A stretch of 64,000 bases of DNA from an uncultured Actinobaculum sp. (GCA_938020505.1 CALIHR010000052.1:1-64000), one strand, 5' to 3'; numbered from the stretch's first letter, positions 18,166 through 26,628 are shown. Notes: generated by a model from the sequence alone, not told the origin. A program made the numbers and translations.

Positions 18166-18768
18166 ATGGACGTTCTTTCGACTCGCGATTCGCTCATCAT
18201 GGCGACGGCCGCGCTGGCGGCCGAGCATGCTGACGCGCTCACCGCCGAGGAATCGCGGATCGTCGACGCATGCGACGCGCCGAGGCCTTCGCGTTCCGAC
18301 CTGGCCGAAATCCGGAATCTCATCCGGGCCGGCGGCGATCCTCTGGGAACGGCCTATTGCCGTGTTCACTCGGCGGAGCTGCGGCGTCCGCTGGGCCAAA
18401 CCTATACGTCGCGAGAGATCGTGGAAGCGATGCGTCTTCCACTGTTCGTGTGGCGCGTTGCGCGTGCAGACTTACACGTCGCGAGAGATCGTGGAAGCGA
18501 TGACCGCTTGGGCTGCGGCCAACGGCTCGCCGCCTCCGACAAATGGTCCGTTCTGACGCGCACATCCTCCAAACTGCCGGAAGGATACGTCGAGCTCGGC
18601 GAGCTGTGCCGCGTTCACCGGGGCGCGGTCACCGGGGCAAACAGGGGCAAACAGAGTGCGGGTGCAAAGGAACGCGGCTTCTGACCTTCCCGAGCGGGTC
18701 CTTTTCCCAAGCGTGGCGAAGGCCCGCGAACTGTTCGCGGCTGGAAAAGGCTGACTTCCGGGGAAGGT
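18166..18768 (+). pseudogene. Collapsed DNA adenine methyltransferase of a XamI/SalI-like system
   Basis: Fragments of one methyltransferase follow each other in different frames. First comes an N-terminal part with IRAGGDPLGTAYCRVHSAELRRPLG and QTYTSREIVEAM, the region just before the AdoMet-binding motif. Then come GYVELGELCRVHRGAVTGAN (typical of the target-recognition part) and DLPERVLFPSVAKARELFAAG ended by a TGA. The AdoMet motif (DPGAGSG-type) and the catalytic NPPY are missing. A 70-bp shift duplication near 18406-18502 breaks the frame. It reads straight into a truncated restriction endonuclease gene. Family assignment rests on recognised wording of N6-methyltransferases paired with XamI-type nucleases. 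Confidence 0.75.
18406..18502 (+). repeat. 27-bp direct repeat from a 70-bp tandem duplication
   Basis: Identical 27-bp copies (acgtcgcgagagatcgtgga...) occupy 18406-18432 and 18476-18502. The 70-bp period is not a multiple of three, so the duplication frameshifts the methyltransferase. The intervening 43 bp looks like a decayed copy of the sequence before the first repeat. Confidence 0.9.
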
Positions 18769-19386
18769 TTGCGCAACGTCATCGACCTTCCGTCAGACCT
18801 TGACGTCTTCGACGCCGAAGAACGCAGGCAAATCGACAGATTCCTGCGCGAGGCGCAGCGCGAGAATCGCATGCCCACAGGCGAAGAGCGCACAGCCGCC
18901 GTAGTTGCCGCCGCAGCCCTCACTGCAAATCAGAAGGTACAGACGACGCGCCGCAGCGCGGTCAAGAACCTGCAGGAAAACGAGGTCGCGAAGGCGCTTT
19001 TGGCGAGCGGGTACGTGGAAGTCGAGCGCCGCGGCGTCGATAATTTCTCACAGACTCCCGGCCCCGGAGAATTCTGCAAAGAGTCGCTGTTCGGCGGAAG
19101 GAAAGCCGACCTCGTCGTCGGCCTCTGGGACGGCAGAGCGATGCCAACCGAATGCAAGGTCAGCAACTCTTCGACCGATTCGGTCGAACGGCTCAACAAC
19201 GACGCGGCGGTCAAGGCGAAGATCTGGCTGCGCGAATTCGGCGCCTCCTCCTGCATACCGGCGGCCGTTCTCTCCGGAGTGTTCAAAGTCCACAACCTCT
19301 TGAGCGCCCAAAGGGACGACCTGACGATCTTTTGGTCGCACAAACTGGAAACAATGATCTCCTTCATTGAGAGCACGAAAAACTAG
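18769..19386 (+). CDS. Truncated XamI-family restriction endonuclease fused to methyltransferase remnant
   Basis: The first ~35 residues (VIDLPSDLDVFDAEERRQID...) look like the late part of the methyltransferase. From about residue 40 the protein matches the C-terminal nuclease domain of the XamI family: VQTTRRSAVKNLQE, then Asp114 and E128-C-K130 forming a PD-(D/E)XK site, VSNSSTDSVERLNND and AAVLSGVFK. Intact family members are longer, and the N-terminal DNA-recognition part is absent. XamI recognises GTCGAC, but specificity cannot be inferred from this fragment. The start given is a TTG at 18769, which is uncertain. It may be expressed but is unlikely to be a normal restriction enzyme without its methylase. 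Confidence 0.72.
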   Translation: MRNVIDLPSDLDVFDAEERRQIDRFLREAQRENRMPTGEERTAAVVAAAALTANQKVQTTRRSAVKNLQENEVAKALLASGYVEVERRGVDNFSQTPGPGEFCKESLFGGRKADLVVGLWDGRAMPTECKVSNSSTDSVERLNNDAAVKAKIWLREFGASSCIPAAVLSGVFKVHNLLSAQRDDLTIFWSHKLETMISFIESTKN

Positions 19387-19405
19387 GCGCATGTAGGCTT
19401 GGGGC

Positions 19406-20197
19406 ATGCGCATCGCCACGTGGAACATCAACTCAATTCGGGCGCGGCAGGAAAGGGCGCTCGCCGTCCTCGAGCGCTGGGACCTCGACGTCCTTCTGCT
19501 GCAGGAGACGAAGTGCCGCCCCGACCAGTTCCCCGCCGCCGAGTTCGAAGCCGCCGGATACGAAGTCGCCGCCCACGGGCTCGACCAATGGAACGGCGTG
19601 GCGATTCTATCGCGCGTGGGAATCGAAGAGGTGGCCGTCGGCTTCGAGGGCCAGCCCGCCTTCGGCAAAGAAGGCGCCGAGCCGAAAGTCGAGGCACGGG
19701 CGATCGGCGCACGGTGCGGCGGCGTCGGTGTGTGGAGCCTTTACGTGCCCAACGGCCGGGCCCTCGACGACCCGCATTACCCCTACAAACTGAAGTTCCT
19801 CGGCGCGTTGAGGCGGGCCGCGAGCGCGCAGCTCGCCGAGGACTCCTCGGCCCAGTTCCTCTTGGCCGGAGACTGGAACGTCGTCCCGAGCGACGCCGAC
19901 GTGTGGGACCCCGAGCTCTTCCGAGGCGAGCTCTACGCGAGCGACCCCGAGCGCGAAGCTTTCCATGCCTTCGCCGACGCCGGATTCGCGGAAGTCACAC
20001 GCGGCGCGACCGAGGCGCCCTACACCTTCTGGGACTACCAACGCCTGCGCTTCCCCAAGAACGAGGGAATGCGGATCGACTTCGCGTGGGCGAGCCCGGC
20101 TTTGGCCGAGCGGGTCACTGCTGCACACATCGACCGCAACGAGCGCAAGGGCAAGGGGGCCTCGGACCACGTGCCCGTCGTCGTCGAACTCGCGTAA
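19406..20197 (+). CDS. xthA: Exodeoxyribonuclease III / AP endonuclease
   Basis: DNA repair enzyme of the EEP superfamily that cleaves at abasic sites and has 3'-5' exonuclease activity. The 263-residue protein shows all core motifs: Asn7 in TWNINSIRAR, Glu34 in LLQETK, the GDWNVVPSDADVWDPE block, DYQRLRFPKNEGMRIDF and a terminal SDHVPVV with the catalytic Asp-His. The ATG at 19406 begins exactly at the conserved MRIATWN. It follows the restriction remnant by 19 bp, but nothing suggests functional linkage. Confidence 0.96.
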   Translation: MRIATWNINSIRARQERALAVLERWDLDVLLLQETKCRPDQFPAAEFEAAGYEVAAHGLDQWNGVAILSRVGIEEVAVGFEGQPAFGKEGAEPKVEARAIGARCGGVGVWSLYVPNGRALDDPHYPYKLKFLGALRRAASAQLAEDSSAQFLLAGDWNVVPSDADVWDPELFRGELYASDPEREAFHAFADAGFAEVTRGATEAPYTFWDYQRLRFPKNEGMRIDFAWASPALAERVTAAHIDRNERKGKGASDHVPVVVELA

Positions 20198-20303
20198 GAG
20201 AGCTCGCACCCGTCACGTAAAAGAGACGGAAAGAAGGCTGTGGCAAAGCCGCGATAAGCATGGCCTTGACCGAAACGCGTGCCAGGCGCGAGCGCCGCCT
20301 ATA

Positions 20304-20354
20304 AGCCAATGTCTCCTAAAAGCGAATGTTTCCTAAAAGCCAATGTCTCCTGAT
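20304..20354. repeat. Three 17-bp tandem repeats between xthA and the amidase gene
   Basis: Units 20304-20320, 20321-20337 and 20338-20354 follow 'agccaatgtctcctaaa' with 1-3 differences, and a partial fourth begins. Farther on, 'gttgaagacgggcgc' occurs twice (near 20366 and 20440). The 289-bp gap holds no gene. Confidence 0.7.
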
Positions 20355-20486
20355 AGCGAAAACCGGTTGAAGACGGGCGCTTGAAAGCAGGCGACAGTTG
20401 AAGGCAAGCGGTCAAACGCAGATTGGCGGCAAGCTTTCGTTGAAGACGGGCGCCGCCTGGAAACGTGTGGAGACTAGAATACAGCT

Positions 20487-21935
20487 ATGAATGAGGACGT
20501 TTTCACGCAACTGTCGGCAGGCGAGATGGCCGAGGGAGTGCAGTCGGGACGTTGGACCGCGCGCGAGCTCGTGGCAGCATCTCTGGAACGCATCGGCCGC
20601 CTCGATCCAGAGCTCAACGCCTTCACCGTTGTGCGAACCAAGGAGGCCCTCGCCGAGGCCGACCGGCTCGACGCCGAACTGGCCGGCGAAGCCAAGGGGC
20701 GGAAGGCCGACGGCGCGAGCGCCCCAGCCGCCGGCGCGGGAAGGCTCCTGGCGGGCGTGCCCATCGCTGTGAAGGAAGAGTTCGACGTCGCCGGCCTGCC
20801 GACCACCCTCGGCGGAAGCGGAAACCCGTCGCCGGCCGCAGCCGACAGCGAAGTGATCCGCCGCGTGCGCGCCGCAGGCGCGATCGTCGTGGGCAAAACG
20901 ACGATGCCGGAGTTCGGCCGCTGCTCCGAAACGATCTCGGACCGCTACGGCGCCACCCTCAATCCGTGGCGGCGCGACTTCTCCCCCGGCGGCTCGTCGG
21001 GTGGTTCGGCTGTGTCCGTGGCTACGGGAATGACCCCGATCGCCCTCGGCGCCGACGGCGGCGGCTCCATTCGCCTGCCCGCCGCGTGCTGCGGAATCCT
21101 GGGGCTCAAGCCGGAGCGCGGCCGTGTGACGATGGCGCCGCTCTCGCAGCATTGGCACGCGCTCGTGACCTTCGGCGGGCTGAGCCGCACGGCGGCGGAT
21201 TCGGCGCTGCTCTACGACGCTATCGCCGGGAGCCTGCCTTCGGACCGATGGCAGGCCGAGCCCCTGAGCGAGCCGTACCGCGACGTCGTAGCACGCGGAA
21301 CCGGTCCGCTGCGGATCGCCTGGACCGGGCGCTCCCCGATGCCGGGGCTAAAGAACGACCCCGAGGTCGATCGCGCGCTGACCGCATTGATCCAGAGGCT
21401 CGCGCGCCTGGGCCACGACGTTCGCGAGACGCACGCCGCGTGGCCCGTGCCCACCGACGCCTTCATTTTGCAGTTTTTCTCCGGCATGGCAACGGAGGCC
21501 GACTCGGTCGAGGCACCCGACAAGCTGGAGCGGCACACCCGCCGCATCGCCGCCGTCGGCCGCCTGATTCCAGCGCGCCTGGCAAGATTCGCCGAACGCC
21601 GCGGCGAGAAGATCGCCCGGGCCTTCAACGAACGCTTCCTCCCCACCGCCGACGTCTTGGCGATGCCCACCATTCCGGTGCTTCCGCGGCCTTCAGGCTG
21701 GCTGGAGAGCCGAAGCACGTTCGCCTCGATCTTCCGGGGCACGCCAATGGTCGCCAACACGTCGATCTTCAACGTGACGGGCCATCCCGCGCTGTCGATT
21801 CCCGGCGGAGTGAGCGCGGAAGGCTTGCCGATCGGCATGCAGCTCGTGACTCGGCCCGGCCGCGAAGGCCTGCTTCTCGCCCTCGCCGCCCAACTCGAGA
21901 AGGACGAGCCCTGGCCGACGCCGCCGGGTTTCTGA
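20487..21935 (+). CDS. Amidase signature family hydrolase
   Basis: Cytosolic Ser-cis-Ser-Lys amidohydrolase, 482 residues. The triad is visible as Lys96 (PIAVKEEFD), Ser171 in GGSSGGSA and Ser194 in GADGGGSIRLPA, with spacings typical of the family. Overall it resembles stand-alone amidases (AmiC/6-aminohexanoate type) rather than GatA, because no gatB or gatC flanks it. An insertion between residues ~72 and 90 (Gly/Ala-rich) is a small expansion. The ATG at 20487 fits the family start. The substrate is unknown. It is convergent with the next gene. Confidence 0.93.
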   Translation: MNEDVFTQLSAGEMAEGVQSGRWTARELVAASLERIGRLDPELNAFTVVRTKEALAEADRLDAELAGEAKGRKADGASAPAAGAGRLLAGVPIAVKEEFDVAGLPTTLGGSGNPSPAAADSEVIRRVRAAGAIVVGKTTMPEFGRCSETISDRYGATLNPWRRDFSPGGSSGGSAVSVATGMTPIALGADGGGSIRLPAACCGILGLKPERGRVTMAPLSQHWHALVTFGGLSRTAADSALLYDAIAGSLPSDRWQAEPLSEPYRDVVARGTGPLRIAWTGRSPMPGLKNDPEVDRALTALIQRLARLGHDVRETHAAWPVPTDAFILQFFSGMATEADSVEAPDKLERHTRRIAAVGRLIPARLARFAERRGEKIARAFNERFLPTADVLAMPTIPVLPRPSGWLESRSTFASIFRGTPMVANTSIFNVTGHPALSIPGGVSAEGLPIGMQLVTRPGREGLLLALAAQLEKDEPWPTPPGF

Positions 21936-21962
21936 CCCCGCCTTCCGGGGGCTTCTCGCTTC

Positions 21963-22553
21963 TCAGCCTCCCGTGGCCTTACGGAAAAACTGCGTTCCGA
22001 ATCGTCGGGAGATATCGAACGCCAACGCCGCCGCAGTTGCCAACACCTGCCAATCGCGGGAGACGCCCGGAGCGAAATCTAGCCTGTACTCTACGCCGCC
22101 GGTCAGCCGATAACTTCCCTGAACGACAGACGCCTTGGAGTCCATGGATTTTATGTCGAATCGATGGCGAAAGTTTTCGGCGTGGAACTCCATCGGCAAA
22201 CCGTCAGCCGGTTCAATGAAAATGACGGTTGCCGGGGAATTTGCGCACACGATCGCCGCAAGAGGGGAACCGTCCTGCCGCGTAAGGGCATAGCCTCCTC
22301 GGGCGTCGGGAACTCGCACCTTGCTGACATAAGCAAGGACGTCGGCAGATGCGTCAACAATCTCGAACTCGCGAAATCTCCCGAAAGGCCGGGGCTTTCG
22401 GCTGTCTTTACCGACGATTCGACCAACGACGGCCCCGTCTTTGCCTTCGATGGAGAAATCGCTGGAGGATGAAAAACTGCGCCGCCGCATGATGAGCCTG
22501 TCGCCTCCCGGAGCAACGGATTCGTTATTCATGTTTATGTAATGCTCTAACAT
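21963..22553 (-). CDS. LOR/tubby-like (scramblase-fold) protein A
   Basis: A 196-residue protein whose pattern (RLIMRRRSFSSSSDFSIEGKDGAVVGRIVG, continuing as FEIVDASADVLAYV) fits the LURP-one-related beta-barrel fold shared with tubby and phospholipid-scramblase domains. It ends in a hydrophobic helix (WQVLATAAALAFDISRRF) that could anchor it to membrane. It is a diverged paralogue of the gene at 22816-23400: the two share the opening LxMxx..S..F.IED.DG..VG pattern and the C-terminal helix. An alternative ATG at 22532 would shorten it by 7 residues; neither has a good ribosome site. It is divergent from its paralogue across about 260 bp. Function is unknown. Confidence 0.75.
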   Translation of the reverse strand: MLEHYINMNNESVAPGGDRLIMRRRSFSSSSDFSIEGKDGAVVGRIVGKDSRKPRPFGRFREFEIVDASADVLAYVSKVRVPDARGGYALTRQDGSPLAAIVCANSPATVIFIEPADGLPMEFHAENFRHRFDIKSMDSKASVVQGSYRLTGGVEYRLDFAPGVSRDWQVLATAAALAFDISRRFGTQFFRKATGG

Positions 22554-22815
22554 TCTTCGACGGTATGTGATTTTAGATCTAAAATCACCACTTATTACGA
22601 TTCCTATTTAATTCACAAGAACTGCCCCGTAAATACAACGCCTTCCGTCAGCAAAGTTACATGTGTCCCGCAATCCCCGACGTCCGCCAGAGGGCCTGAG
22701 CCTCTGTGAGATGAGCCGCCATTGCGGCACGATATCCGCGAAGACACGCGAATTTCTCGCACAAATCGGACGAACGCCCTGTCTATGGGCGAAACATGGC
22801 GCTAGTGTGTAAACT

Positions 22816-23400
22816 ATGGAAGCACAGCAGAGCATTGCCGAACGCGATCTTCTCGTCATGCAGCAGGTCAGACCCTCCATATCTGATGAATTCACCATTG
22901 AAGACGCCGATGGAAACATTGTCGGAAATATCATATCAACCGATTCCACGCAACCCCGTTCCTCAAAGTCTCCCTGCAAGTTCGACGTCGTCGACGCGGA
23001 CGGCTCCGTCGTCATCCACGTGAGCGCCATGCAGAACTTCGGCAGGGACGCCTACTCCGTGAACCGCCCCGACGGCGAGCTTCTGGCCGGCGTCAAGGAA
23101 AGGTACGCGTGCTTCGTCCGCGAGATGTCGATCGAACCCGTCGACGAGGCTCCGATGACGCTGCACGGCAGTTTCCTTGACCGCCAGTTCAAAGTCAAGT
23201 CCGCCGACGGCGACGCCCTGGTCGCAAGCTCCGCGCGCGAAAGGCCGGGTCTCGCCGCGGGCCCGGCCGGCCGCGGCCGCTACGCGCTCACCTTCGAGAC
23301 AGGCGCCTCTGAGATTCAGCGGCTGGCGGTGCTCGGCGGGATGGTCGCACTGGACCTCATGGATCAAAAGGCCGCTGCATCAGCAAACTCTTGGGTATGA
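22816..23400 (+). CDS. LOR/tubby-like (scramblase-fold) protein B
   Basis: A 194-residue paralogue of protein A. It begins IAERDLLVMQQVRPSISDEF, continues with TIEDADGNIVGNI and FDVVDADGSVVIHV, alternating strands as in LURP-one-related domains, and ends with a hydrophobic helix (AVLGGMVALDLMD). In eukaryotes this fold occurs in LURP1 and scramblases; bacterial members are uncharacterised. It is transcribed away from gene A, and a third, broken copy follows it on the opposite strand. The ATG at 22816 lacks a strong ribosome site. Confidence 0.75.
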   Translation: MEAQQSIAERDLLVMQQVRPSISDEFTIEDADGNIVGNIISTDSTQPRSSKSPCKFDVVDADGSVVIHVSAMQNFGRDAYSVNRPDGELLAGVKERYACFVREMSIEPVDEAPMTLHGSFLDRQFKVKSADGDALVASSARERPGLAAGPAGRGRYALTFETGASEIQRLAVLGGMVALDLMDQKAAASANSWV

Positions 23401-23512
23401 TCGGAGCGCCGCACACGGGCGAGCTCGAGCCGCTCCGAACTGATCGGCTCCCGCCAGCGCACTCGTCAACGACGGCTCCGGCAAATGGAACGAACGCGTT
23501 GCCTTATGAAAG

Positions 23513-23843
23513 GAGTCGCCTCATGAAAGAGCTCGACTCCTAGGGCTCCCAAAGTAGCGGGCACGCTGAAGAAGGGAAGCCGGTGCGCGGCGCGACGCCC
23601 AAGGCGCCAGCGCATCGGCGCTTTCGAGCTGCCCACGCGCCGACGGGCTGCAACGACTCTGAACGGATCGAGAAACATGCGGCGTCCGGCCCTAGCTGAA
23701 GCAACCGGCCGCAGGGGCATTCGCATCAGAGGCGCCAGTCTCCGCATTGCCGTGCCCGTCGAAGATTGTGCGCTTGCTGCCTGTAAACTGACCTGTCGGA
23801 TGACAAGCAGACTGTGCTCTATGAGATTCGCCGGTGCGTTCAT
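23513..23843 (-). pseudogene. Probable decayed third LOR/tubby-like paralogue
   Basis: Starting from an ATG at 23843, the frame gives LIEHSLLVIRQVSLQ, resembling IAERDLLVMQQVRP of protein B. A shifted frame then gives TIFDGHGNAETG, resembling TIEDADGNIVG. Returning to the first frame, ATLGALGVELFHEAT resembles the C-terminal helix AVLGGMVALDLMDQKA. The middle is mostly lost. The resemblance is by eye and could be partly chance, but the three matches occur in the right order. Confidence 0.45.
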
Positions 23844-24158
23844 ACAGGGCACGCTAACAACAGCCTTCCGGGAATTGCACGGCGTCCCCGTGGGCTGCGC
23901 GCCCCGGTCCCGCGCTAGGCCCCGCCGGAGGTTTCTGACCCGCCCGATTCCGCGGCGAAAACCAACCCCCGCGCTCGACTCTTCCCGGATGAGCCCCTCC
24001 CCCGAATGCGCCTCTCCCGAGTTCGACGGTTTCCCATTGCAATTCGCGTAAGCCACCTGCCCGGACCGGGGCGAGCAGCAGGCCCCGGGCGGCTTGACGC
24101 AAACCGCCGGCCCGGACCGGAGCCAGCCGCGGGCAGCGCCCCGACGCGAGGCTTCGGC
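23844..24158. other. Intergenic stretch without recognised genes
   Basis: A GC-rich sequence with Arg/Pro/Gly-rich open frames on both strands that look like composition artefacts. 'Gcccggaccgg' occurs twice (near 24060 and 24112). No gene is supported. Confidence 0.5.
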
Positions 24159-24505
24159 TCATCCCAAGGAGAGAAAATCGCGAAGCCACATATCGACCTC
24201 CGCCATCGTCTGCGCATCCACGACTCCGGCGACGTCGACGATCCTTTCGCGCGATATGGTCCGCGGCTGCTCGGTCATGGCGTACGTCGGACGACGCAGA
24301 ACGAGCTCAGGCCCCCGCAGCAAAACGTGATTCGGCCAACCGCGGCGGATCGTCGTTGCAGGGACGACGATTGCAAGCGTATCGGCCTGCTCGAGACAGA
24401 GGTCCCGGCGACGACGAGGGCCGGGCGGCGCCCCGCCTGCTCGCGGCCACGCGTCGGGTCCAACTCGGCCCACACGACCGCGCCCCTGCATAGGCCGCCA
24501 ACCAT
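24159..24505 (-). pseudogene. Frameshifted MazF/PemK-type toxin gene
   Basis: The N-terminal half reads RGAVVWAELDPTRGREQAGRRPALVVAG in one frame, the classic MazF opening. The C-terminal half continues in another frame with LAIVVPATTIRRGWPNHVLL. The frames meet at about 24401-24410, where one missing base would restore a continuous protein of ~115 residues. MazF toxins are mRNA-cleaving endoribonucleases neutralised by a partner antitoxin. The gene starts 1 nt after the antitoxin stop, the normal operon layout. As written it is inactive; a sequencing error is the main alternative. Confidence 0.82.
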
Positions 24506-24506
24506 G

Positions 24507-24722
24507 TCACGCGTCGCTCGAGGCGACGTCCCAAGCCCGGAACTCGTCCCAGTAGGCCGCGTCCGCCTCGCGAATCGCGCTTCCGAACGCCTCCATCCGC
24601 TGACGCAGCTCGTATCCGTCAAGCAGCCGCTCGATGAGGCTCGCAGCGGTCAGCCCCTGCTCTCGCGCGCCCTTGTTGATGCGGTCGCGAAGCTCCGAGG
24701 GGACCTTGATTGTTGTAACCAT
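24507..24722 (-). CDS. Ribbon-helix-helix antitoxin (MazE-like)
   Basis: A 71-residue protein with an N-terminal ribbon-helix-helix: TTIKVPSELRDRINKGA, then ASLIERLLDGYELRQRM. The C-terminal part (AAYWDEFRAWDV) is the likely toxin-binding tail. The ATG at 24722 has GGAG 8 nt upstream. Its TGA is 1 nt before the MazF start. It probably represses its own promoter through the inverted repeat just upstream. It appears intact although the toxin is frameshifted. Confidence 0.8.
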   Translation of the reverse strand: MVTTIKVPSELRDRINKGAREQGLTAASLIERLLDGYELRQRMEAFGSAIREADAAYWDEFRAWDVASSDA

Positions 24723-24739
24723 AAGAAAACTCCAGCAAG

Positions 24740-24761
24740 AGGTATACCGTTTTGGATACCT
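24740..24761 (-). promoter_or_regulatory. Inverted repeat upstream of the antitoxin gene
   Basis: aggtatacc and tggatacct form imperfect 9-bp arms around a 4-nt centre, about 20 bp before the antitoxin start. Position and symmetry fit autoregulation by an RHH antitoxin; the arms also contain TATACC, a possible -10 on the minus strand. Confidence 0.5.
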
Positions 24762-25364
24762 CGTTTCGAGCATCCCCCTTCCGGTCAAAGCCTCCGCCCG
24801 GACGGCTTCGCACAGGCGACGCCGCGCCAATGCGTCGGAAAGCGGATTCTTCCGCAGGAGCCGCCGCGCGACGTCGATTTATGACACAAAACCCTCACGT
24901 TTATGGTTTTTCGGCGAAATGTCGCCAAATAATTCTGATAGCACACCCCCTTAGCGGACCGATTCGGTCCGAATTGGGACCAAAGGTTACGGGGCTTCCC
25001 CGGCCCTGGTGTTAGCGTGATCACGCAGGGATTATTCCGCGGCATTCGGCCAAAGACGGGCGATTCGCCGGGCGAACGCAGCCAATCGGGCGCCGTCGGT
25101 CAGGACGGACGCCGCGGAATAGAGGTTCACCGGCAACGCAGCCGTGCGCACTCAGCGACGAGCTGCGCACGTCTGGCTGAGCCCTCCGGCAGAAAGCGCA
25201 AGCCGCCCGCCGGGTGATCCGACGCCCTAAAAACTTCCATACGCATACAAACTAAATCAGGAAGGAGCCGCGCGAGGCGTCACGACGCCGTTCACCGCAC
25301 GGACGGAGCCGGCAGACGCTCATTGGCGACGCATCCGCGCGCGGATCCGAAAGGAGACCTCGGA
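24762..25364. promoter_or_regulatory. Region upstream of the 2-hydroxyacyl-CoA dehydratase operon
   Basis: No gene is seen. A short AT-rich part (24890-24950) is followed by a perfect palindrome cggaccga-t-tcggtccg (24955-24971), which overlaps a second inverted pair ggtcc/ggacc ending at 24981. These three GGWCC half-sites are good operator candidates for the downstream operon. The motif GGACCAAAG at 24977-24985 also occurs in the acyl-CoA dehydrogenase/CoA-transferase divergent region. Confidence 0.45.
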
Positions 25365-26597
25365 ATGTCAAAGAAGCTGCTCGAAGGCGTCAAAGTCATC
25401 GAACTGGCGAACTTCATCGCGGCCGCCACGGCCGGCCGTTTCCTGGCCGACCAGGGTGCAACGGTCATCAAGGTCGAGTCCGCCAAGGGCGACCCCTTGC
25501 GATTCACGGCCCCCTCGGAAGGCCGGCCCCTCGATTGGCACGAGAACACCACGTGGGAGTTGGAGAACGCCAACAAGCTCAACATCTCCATCAACACGAA
25601 ATCCGAGGAGGGGCGCGATGCCCTCTTCGCGCTGCTCGAAGACGCCGACGTCCTCATCACAAACTGGCGCCAAGGCCCGCTCGAGCGCCAGGGCCTTGAC
25701 TACGAGAGCTTGAAAAAGCGCTTTCCCAAGCTCGTCTACGCGATCTGCACAGGGTACGGCGAGAACGGACCGGACAAGGACCTTCCGGGGTTCGACTTCA
25801 CCGCGTTCTTCGCCCGCGGCGGCTACTTGGAGACGCTTCGCCAAAAGAGCGGCCTGCCCATGAACGTCGTCCCGGGAACAGGCGACCACAACGTCGGCAT
25901 GAACCTGGCCGCCGGCATCCTCGCGGCGCTCTACCACGCACGGGAGACCGGGCGGGGCGAGAAGGTCGAGTCCTCGCTCTTCGAAACCGCGGTCTTCAAC
26001 CTCGGCATGGCCATCCAGGCGGCGCAGTACAGGGACATCGGCAAGGCTTTCCCCATCGACTCCAGCGACTACGACAACCCGCTGCTGTCCTCGTGGCCGA
26101 CGAAGGAAGGGCGCTACATCCAGACCTGCATGCCGAACTACAACCAGTACTTCAAGGTCTTCATCGCCACGATCGGCCACCCCGAGCTCGCCGACGACGA
26201 ACGCTACTTCCCCATCCAGAACCTGCAGGCGAACGGCCTGGGGCCCGAGCTGCACAAGCTCATCTCCGAGACGTTCAAGACGAGGACGGTCGACGAATGG
26301 CGCGCGCCCCTGGTGGAGGCGGACATCCCGTTCTCCCTCGCGCAGTCGCTCACCGACATCCTCGACGACCCGCAGGCCTGGGACAACGACTGCTTCACCG
26401 CCTTCGAATACGAGAACGGAAACACCCGCACCCTGGTGCACCAGCCCGTCCGTTTCGCGGAGCAGGGCAAGCCCGTGTACACCCGCGGGCGCTTCCCCGG
26501 CGAGGACGGCCCCGAGATCCTGCGCCAGCACGGCTACCCGCAGGAGCGCATCGACAAGATGCTCGCCGACGGCTCCCTCTACGTGTGGAGCGAGTGA
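25365..26597 (+). CDS. hadA: CaiB/BaiF (family III) CoA transferase, HadA/FldA-like
   Basis: Transfers CoA between acyl-CoA and a 2-hydroxy acid or related carboxylate, making the substrate of the dehydratase. It has 410 residues. The catalytic Asp is expected at Asp144 in LPGFDFTAFFARGG; YGENGPDKD precedes it and GETGRGEKVESSLFET-type sequence follows, typical of the family. It begins an operon in the order transferase, activator, alpha subunit, beta subunit, as in clostridial hadAIBC and fldAIBC. The ATG at 25365 has AAGGAGA. The symbol follows gene order; the substrate (2-hydroxyisocaproate, aryl-lactate, 2-hydroxyglutarate or other) cannot be decided. Confidence 0.88.
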   Translation: MSKKLLEGVKVIELANFIAAATAGRFLADQGATVIKVESAKGDPLRFTAPSEGRPLDWHENTTWELENANKLNISINTKSEEGRDALFALLEDADVLITNWRQGPLERQGLDYESLKKRFPKLVYAICTGYGENGPDKDLPGFDFTAFFARGGYLETLRQKSGLPMNVVPGTGDHNVGMNLAAGILAALYHARETGRGEKVESSLFETAVFNLGMAIQAAQYRDIGKAFPIDSSDYDNPLLSSWPTKEGRYIQTCMPNYNQYFKVFIATIGHPELADDERYFPIQNLQANGLGPELHKLISETFKTRTVDEWRAPLVEADIPFSLAQSLTDILDDPQAWDNDCFTAFEYENGNTRTLVHQPVRFAEQGKPVYTRGRFPGEDGPEILRQHGYPQERIDKMLADGSLYVWSE

Positions 26598-26628
26598 GAG
26601 CCGGCGCACACATGGAACGAGAGGAAGC

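Noticed and set aside
23466..24056. A 196-residue minus-strand protein covering the LOR remnant
   Set aside because: Arg/Ala-rich outside the three LOR-like patches, no ribosome site, and matches require frame changes; treated as pseudogene.
24006..24884. 292-residue plus-strand frame across the toxin-antitoxin locus
   Set aside because: Antisense of recognisable MazE/MazF sequence.
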